Origin: Erysipelotrichaceae bacterium
GTDB lineage: Bacteria > Bacillota_I > Bacilli_A > Erysipelotrichales > Erysipelotrichaceae
Length of the DNA stretch: 35,364 nucleotides
Assembly: GCA_030523555.1 (NCBI GenBank)
Contig: JAUNIH010000013.1
Coordinates: 1 to 35,364 of the forward strand
Direction: 5' to 3'
Shown piece after piece: positions 31,300-35,364 of this stretch. The translations under genes and the position numbers were made by a program. Every line of letters starts with the position of its first letter. Position 1 is the first letter of the stretch. The notes under the pieces were generated by a model. It was not told the origin of the DNA and did no database searches. It was given only the letters and a program-made list of their open reading frames with translations.

Positions 31300-31967
31300 G
31301 TATATTTCAAAGCATATTTTCAGATACATTTACACTGTCACAGTTTCTTTTGGCAGTGCTGTTTTCCCTGATACTGGGAATAGCTGTATCTTTCTATTAC
31401 ATGTTTAAAAATTCTTATTCAAAATCTCTGGCGACAGCTCTGATTCTGCTGCCTGCCATTGAAGCAGTCGTTATTATGATGATTAACGATAACTTCGGTG
31501 CCGGTATTGCGGTAGCCGGATCATTCTCGCTCATCAGATTCAGAAGCGCCAAAGGTTCTGCCAAAGATCTGATCTGTATCTTCTTAGCCATGACTATCGG
31601 TATCATCTGTGGTACTGGTTATGTGGGAATAGCCTGCGTCTTTACAGTACTTATCTGTCTTGCCGGTACTCTATTGAGTCTTTTAAATTTCGGCTCTTTT
31701 GACAACAGTATCAGATATCTTAAAGTCACTATTCCGGAAACACTTAATTATGATCATGCTCTGGAACCTGTTCTGGATAAATACTGCAGTTCCTATGATC
31801 TAGAAAAAATCAAGACTTTGAGTCTGGGATCACTTTTCAGGCTGGAATACTGCATCTGTCTTAAAGATACAGGCAGAATCAAACAGCTGATAGATGATCT
31901 CAGAGTTGTCAACGGCAATCTTGAAATCATGTGTGCCAAAGAAGGTGAAAGTAAAGAGGAACTGTAA
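31296..31967 (+). CDS. DUF4956 membrane protein
   Basis: The 223-residue protein has about four membrane helices in the first 130 residues and a cytosolic C-terminal domain of about 80 residues. The stretch AVAGSFSLIRFRSAKGSAKD followed by IGIICGTGYVG is the hallmark of the DUF4956 family. It is a constant neighbour of VTC-domain genes, so it is a likely membrane partner or channel for the VTC product (inference). It overlaps the VTC gene by 4 nt and the following lipoprotein gene by 1 nt (TAATG), which implies tight co-translation. Confidence 0.88.
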   Translation: MSIFQSIFSDTFTLSQFLLAVLFSLILGIAVSFYYMFKNSYSKSLATALILLPAIEAVVIMMINDNFGAGIAVAGSFSLIRFRSAKGSAKDLICIFLAMTIGIICGTGYVGIACVFTVLICLAGTLLSLLNFGSFDNSIRYLKVTIPETLNYDHALEPVLDKYCSSYDLEKIKTLSLGSLFRLEYCICLKDTGRIKQLIDDLRVVNGNLEIMCAKEGESKEEL

Positions 31968-33769
31968 TGAGAAAAATATTTATTTTAATACTGGCGGCTT
32001 TAATGTTGTGCCTTAGCGGATGTAACGCTGTTATTTCAGATAATTCAGCCAGTGCTGAAGAAGTATCCAGATCATCTGTAACATCCTCAACATCCACAGC
32101 TTACGGTTTTACATTTGACAGTGATGATTTTGACTATACATTGAGCGATCCCGTCTATGTTACTTTATCCAATGAAAACTACTATATAAACAGTGGTGGA
32201 ACATATGTCTTTACAGGTGAAAGCAGTTCTTCCATCATTGTTGATGCGGGTAAGGATTCAAAAGTCAGACTGGTTCTTGACAATGTAAATATAAGCACTG
32301 AAGATTTTGCGGCAATTTATGTTGTGAGTGCCAAAAAAACGACAGTTACACTTAATGAAGGAAGTGTCAATTATCTTAAGGATAACGGGTCATATACCCA
32401 GATAGATGAAAACAATGTCGACGCTATCATCTTCTCAAAAGATGATCTGGTATTAAACGGTACAGGAACACTCAATATCGAAACAGCCAATCATGGTATT
32501 GTTTCCAAAGATGATCTGACTTTTATAGATGGTAGCTACAATATTACTGCTTCCGGTCAGGGCATCAGAGGCAAAGACAGCGTACTGATTAATGACGGCA
32601 GCTACAGTATCATATCCGGAAAGGATTCCATCAAATCGGATAATGAAGAAGATGAATACCGCGGATATGTCTATATTGCAGGTGGAGATTTCCATATTGA
32701 ATCCATGGGTGATGGAATTTACGGATATAATCTTATAAGGATTGATGATGGAACATTCAGTATTGAAACATCTTCCAGCAGTGAAAACAGTTCATATAAG
32801 GGAATCAAGACTGATGGTGATATTCAGATTTACGGAGGAAACTTCAGTATCGATACATATGATGATTCGATTCATTCAAACGGCTCTATTGAAATAAACG
32901 GCGGTACATTCACTCTGTCTACAGAAGATGACGGAATACACGCTGATAACGAACTTACAGTAAATGATGGCAACATCATTATCAGCAAGTCATATGAAGG
33001 ACTTGAGGGAACAGTCATCACCATCAATGGTGGTGACATAAATATCACTTCGGAAGATGATGGAATTAATGCTGCCAGTGGCGGAGCAGGAAACAGCTGG
33101 GATATGGATCATGGTGGAAGAAAGGAAGATTTCACCGGCAATATGCCTCAGGTCAATACACCGGATACTCCTGTTAACAGCGATGGTGAAACATATACCC
33201 CATTAAGTTATACCAGTCCGGCTTTTAATGGAGCAAATACAGACAGCAGTATAAAACTGATCATCAACGGAGGAAATATATATGTCAATGCCACTGGTGA
33301 TGGTATTGATTCAAACGGTTCGATTGAAATAAACGGCGGAACAGTTTATGTTAATGGTCCTAACAGCAATGGCGACAGTTCCTTTGATTATGATGGTGAA
33401 GGTATCATTAATGGCGGTGAAGTGTTAATGCTGGGATCAAGTGGCATGGCTTCCGGATTCTCCTCCTCTTCGAGCCAGGTCAATCTTCTGTATTGTCTTA
33501 GTACATCCTATGGAGCAGGAAGCACGGTCAGAATAATCGATTCCAGTGGAAACACCATACTGGAGATGACCAGTATCAGATCGTTCAACTGCATTCACGC
33601 CTCCAGTTCCCTGTTTGAACAGGGTATGAATATTCTTATTCAGATTGATAATGATACCTACGAATATACTCTGGACAGTATCTGTAATACCAGTGGTGCA
33701 TCAGGCGGATTCTTTAACGACAAAGGAAACAAAGGTTCTTTCAATGGTAATAATCCTGGAAGATCGTAA
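31967..33769 (+). CDS. Repeat-rich beta-helix lipoprotein (carbohydrate-binding, DUF4353-like)
   Basis: This 600-residue exported lipoprotein has a lipobox LSGC (Cys19). After a Ser/Thr-rich spacer the body consists of many repeats of about 20-25 residues, of the type SIEINGGTFTLSTEDDGIHA, with the recurrent core GG-x-F/I-x-I and DDGI-H. This is the stacked pattern of a right-handed parallel beta-helix, resembling proteins annotated as carbohydrate-binding domain-containing (DUF4353). A low-complexity insert (about 375-425) interrupts it. The C-terminal part ends in a Gly/Asn-rich tail. It is the last gene of the VTC-DUF4956 operon; no CotH kinase gene is present. Confidence 0.82.
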   Translation: MRKIFILILAALMLCLSGCNAVISDNSASAEEVSRSSVTSSTSTAYGFTFDSDDFDYTLSDPVYVTLSNENYYINSGGTYVFTGESSSSIIVDAGKDSKVRLVLDNVNISTEDFAAIYVVSAKKTTVTLNEGSVNYLKDNGSYTQIDENNVDAIIFSKDDLVLNGTGTLNIETANHGIVSKDDLTFIDGSYNITASGQGIRGKDSVLINDGSYSIISGKDSIKSDNEEDEYRGYVYIAGGDFHIESMGDGIYGYNLIRIDDGTFSIETSSSSENSSYKGIKTDGDIQIYGGNFSIDTYDDSIHSNGSIEINGGTFTLSTEDDGIHADNELTVNDGNIIISKSYEGLEGTVITINGGDINITSEDDGINAASGGAGNSWDMDHGGRKEDFTGNMPQVNTPDTPVNSDGETYTPLSYTSPAFNGANTDSSIKLIINGGNIYVNATGDGIDSNGSIEINGGTVYVNGPNSNGDSSFDYDGEGIINGGEVLMLGSSGMASGFSSSSSQVNLLYCLSTSYGAGSTVRIIDSSGNTILEMTSIRSFNCIHASSSLFEQGMNILIQIDNDTYEYTLDSICNTSGASGGFFNDKGNKGSFNGNNPGRS

Positions 33770-33807
33770 ATCATTAACAGTTAAAGAACAATAAAATTTA
33801 TAATCAG

Positions 33808-33842
33808 TTAAAAGAGATGGCAATGCCATCTCTTTTGTTTTT
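33808..33842. terminator. Bidirectional terminator between the lipoprotein and maf
   Basis: AAAAGAGATGGC and GCCATCTCTTTT form a 12 bp perfect stem around AAT, with T-rich tails on both strands. The maf stop lies at its right end. Confidence 0.9.
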
Positions 33843-34398
33843 ACAGATATTTTTTAAGACGGTGATACAGTTCACCAACAGGTAATCCGACTATTGTATA
33901 GTAATCACCTTCAACAGACTTTATGTATTTTGAAGCGTTGCCCTGAATGGCGTAGGCTCCCGCCTTATCTAAAGGTTCTTTTGTCGCTACATATTCATCT
34001 ATTTCTTCTTCACTCATATCATAGAAACTGACTCTGGCGATATTGGAGAATGTTTCTCTTTCATCGTTATGAATAATGGTGACAGCGGTAACTACTTCAT
34101 GGGTATTGCCTGATAAAAGTCTTAACATTTCCTTCGCTTTTTCTTCGGTATGAGGTTTGCCCAGGGCGATATTGCCGATTTTGACGATAGTATCTGAACC
34201 TATCACAAGACCGTCTTCATGATCCTTATATACCGCTTCAGCTTTCTGTAAGGATAATTTCTCTATCTCTTTAACAAGATCATTATTTTCATCGATGTGT
34301 TCTTCAATCTCGGAAACAATGATATCAAAAGGAATATTAAGTAAAGAAAGAAGTTCTTTTCTTCTTGGAGATTTGGAAGCCAGGATAACCCTAGTCAT
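33841..34398 (-). CDS. maf: Maf family nucleotide pyrophosphatase
   Basis: This 185-residue protein hydrolyses non-canonical or pyrimidine nucleoside triphosphates (dTTP/UTP in YhdE/BsMaf-type members). It has the N-terminal signature ILASKSPRRKELLSLL, LVIGSDTIV with the catalytic Asp, and AGAYAIQGNASKYIKSVEGDYYTIVGLP, which fits the dTTPase/UTPase branch. It overlaps the coaX gene by 8 nt and follows it in one unit. In many Bacillota Maf is linked to cell division and shape genes; here the partner is CoA synthesis. Confidence 0.94.
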   Translation of the reverse strand: MTRVILASKSPRRKELLSLLNIPFDIIVSEIEEHIDENNDLVKEIEKLSLQKAEAVYKDHEDGLVIGSDTIVKIGNIALGKPHTEEKAKEMLRLLSGNTHEVVTAVTIIHNDERETFSNIARVSFYDMSEEEIDEYVATKEPLDKAGAYAIQGNASKYIKSVEGDYYTIVGLPVGELYHRLKKYL

Positions 34399-35152
34399 TA
34401 AAATACCTCTTATAGATATACTGAAGACCCTTGGTTACAAGATCAGGTTCATACTCATTTATTTCCGGGATATCATTTACGACCATCTTGCCTAAACCGC
34501 CACAGCCGATAATGTATACATCCTTGCCTATCTGTTTCTTCATACCGTTGATAAGATATCTTAACATACCGATATAGCCGTTATAGATACCGGTATTCAT
34601 GGCATCAACTGTATTGTTAGGCAGGAAGCTGTCACTCTTTTTTGTATCAAAAGTCGGAAGCAGTGCTGCATTTTTCCATAATGTTTCCGAAATCTTTGTG
34701 AAACCAGGAGCGATGATGCAGTGCTGATACTTACCATCTTCAGTAACATGATTAAGTACGGTACATGTACCCATAGAGATGACAATCATTTCACGATGAT
34801 AAAGACTGTAGGCATATGAACACATTACAAGAAGGTCATCACCTAATGATTCAGCTTCAGGAATATCCAGAGTAAGACCATAATCCATCTCCGGAACGAT
34901 ATCGATGATATTGCCTTCTCCAACGACACTTTCAAGGGCGTCATACATTTTTTCATAGGCACTAGGAACAACACATGAAAGAATAGCTCTGTCGATTACA
35001 TCTTCTCTGAGATTAGCCTTATAGATGAACTGTAAAAGCATACTTCTGCAGTTTTCTACAGGAGAATCTACAACCGCAAAATCAAGTTCCTTATCCCCGT
35101 CAAAGAGGGAGAGTTTGACGCTGGTATTCCCAATATCAATAGTCAGTAGCAT
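34391..35152 (-). CDS. coaX: Type III pantothenate kinase
   Basis: CoaX starts CoA synthesis by phosphorylating pantothenate. The 253-residue protein has the ASKHA fold start LLTIDIGNTSVKLSLF with the phosphate-binding Asp, SCVVPSAYEKMYDAL, ESLGDDLLV with the expected catalytic Asp, and IAPGFTKISETLWKNAALLP. The usual DxGTAxT loop reads ISMGTCTVLNHV, so its Asp is replaced, and the following GGxIxPG reads HCIIAPG. These are unusual substitutions; reduced or altered activity is possible. It lies upstream of maf. TATAAT at 35160-35165 is 7 nt before the ATG; AGAGG in that gap is too close to the ATG to be a normal Shine-Dalgarno. Confidence 0.88.
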   Translation of the reverse strand: MLLTIDIGNTSVKLSLFDGDKELDFAVVDSPVENCRSMLLQFIYKANLREDVIDRAILSCVVPSAYEKMYDALESVVGEGNIIDIVPEMDYGLTLDIPEAESLGDDLLVMCSYAYSLYHREMIVISMGTCTVLNHVTEDGKYQHCIIAPGFTKISETLWKNAALLPTFDTKKSDSFLPNNTVDAMNTGIYNGYIGMLRYLINGMKKQIGKDVYIIGCGGLGKMVVNDIPEINEYEPDLVTKGLQYIYKRYFND

Positions 35153-35159
35153 ACCTCTT

Positions 35160-35165
35160 ATTATA
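35160..35165 (-). promoter_or_regulatory. -10 box of coaX, leaderless arrangement
   Basis: TATAAT, then AAGAGGT, then ATG on the minus strand. A weak TAGAAA lies 17 nt upstream, the same spacing and sequence as at the DUF402 gene. It is divergent from the tRNA-Leu promoter. Confidence 0.55.
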
Positions 35166-35176
35166 GTCTCTTAGAA

Positions 35177-35205
35177 TTGCTTTTTCTAGTTTAATGGTAT
35201 ATGAT
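35177..35205 (+). promoter_or_regulatory. tRNA-Leu promoter
   Basis: TTGCTT (35177-35182) and TATGAT (35200-35205) are spaced by 17 nt; the expected start is about 5 nt before the mature tRNA. Confidence 0.65.
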
Positions 35206-35216
35206 TATAAAGCAAT

Positions 35217-35299
35217 CCGGGATTGGCGGAACTGGTAGACGCACCAGACTTAGAATCTGGCGGGAGACTGTGTGGGTTCGAGTCCCTCATCCCGGACCA
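35217..35299 (+). tRNA. tRNA-Leu (TAG anticodon)
   Basis: A class II cloverleaf: acceptor CCGGGAT with ATCCCGG, D loop AACTGGTAGACGC, anticodon stem CCAGA with TCTGG and loop CTTAGAA (anticodon TAG), a variable arm CGGGAGACTGT, T loop TTCGAGT, discriminator A and encoded CCA. The T stem GTGGG/CCCTC has one T-T mismatch. Confidence 0.92.
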
Positions 35300-35310
35300 T
35301 TAGACGAAAT

Positions 35311-35364
35311 AAAAAGGGGCTGTAACGAAACCTATTGACTAGGTTTGAGGTTACCAGCCTCTTT
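35311..35364 (+). terminator. Large stem-loop after tRNA-Leu, probable terminator (cut by window end)
   Basis: AAAGGGGCTG pairs with CAGCCTCTTT, and inside it TAAC with GTTA and AAACC with GGTTT. The stem closes with a TTT at the window edge. It fits a terminator for the tRNA; the tail cannot be checked because the sequence ends. Confidence 0.6.

Noticed and set aside
31967-33769. DNA tandem repeats in the lipoprotein gene
   Set aside because: The repetition is at protein level (beta-helix rungs); the codons have diverged, so this is not a DNA repeat array or CRISPR.
35311-35364. End of an insertion sequence at the window edge
   Set aside because: The imperfect GGGGCTGTAAC stem resembles some IS ends, but no transposase or target repeat is visible and it sits where a tRNA terminator is expected.

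Overview
The window is a compact, AT-rich chromosomal segment of a low-GC Gram-positive bacterium (Bacillota). The evidence is AGGAGG-type Shine-Dalgarno sites, many T-tailed hairpin terminators, the core gene block ybeY-dgkA-cdd-era-recO, an ECF thiamine S-component (ThiT), CsoR copper control, a CIRCE operator and VaFE/SHIRT-type wall proteins. The style of the accessory genes suggests a gut or oral Erysipelotrichia-like lineage; this placement is an inference, not proven. No transposase, phage gene or CRISPR array is visible, and coding density is very high with many 1, 4 or 8 nt gene overlaps.

Layout. (1) 85-2020, minus: a DUF402 protein, then thiT-thiN under a TPP riboswitch. (2) 2025-7211, minus: one long housekeeping operon, SIS protein-ybeY-dgkA-cdd-era-recO-D,D-carboxypeptidase lipoprotein, with a NUDIX gene ahead of it. 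(3) 7287-9227, plus: htpG with a CIRCE (HrcA) operator. (4) 9226-12184, minus: an accessory cluster of two macro-domain proteins around a VWA protein, plus a YihX-like HAD phosphatase. (5) 12224-15615, minus: a large thioester/VaFE surface protein and a small membrane-anchored Cys/His protein, preceded by a strong hairpin touching the start site. (6) 15673-18940, minus: PHP phosphatase-serC-serA serine operon behind a roughly 190 nt structured leader; then gapA. (7) 20220-26042, minus: dnaE, a two-component system and a TrmN6-like methyltransferase as one overlapping unit. (8) 26079-28691, plus: copA (with a fused CopZ domain) and csoR under a CsoR-type operator. (9) 28709-30437, plus: ispG and a HAD gene. 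(10) tRNA-Thr (minus). (11) 30610-33769, plus: VTC-domain polymerase, DUF4956 membrane protein and a repeat-rich lipoprotein. (12) maf and coaX (minus) and tRNA-Leu (plus) at the right edge.

Most notable signals: a recurrent arrangement in which TATAAT lies 6-8 nt before the start codon of seven genes without a usable Shine-Dalgarno, implying leaderless mRNAs; a structured leader before the serine operon; a PHP phosphatase where a phosphoserine phosphatase is expected; an internal start that could make free CopZ from copA; the macro/VWA cluster; the VTC/DUF4956/lipoprotein operon; and a thioester surface protein that stops just after a sortase-like PPVTG motif.
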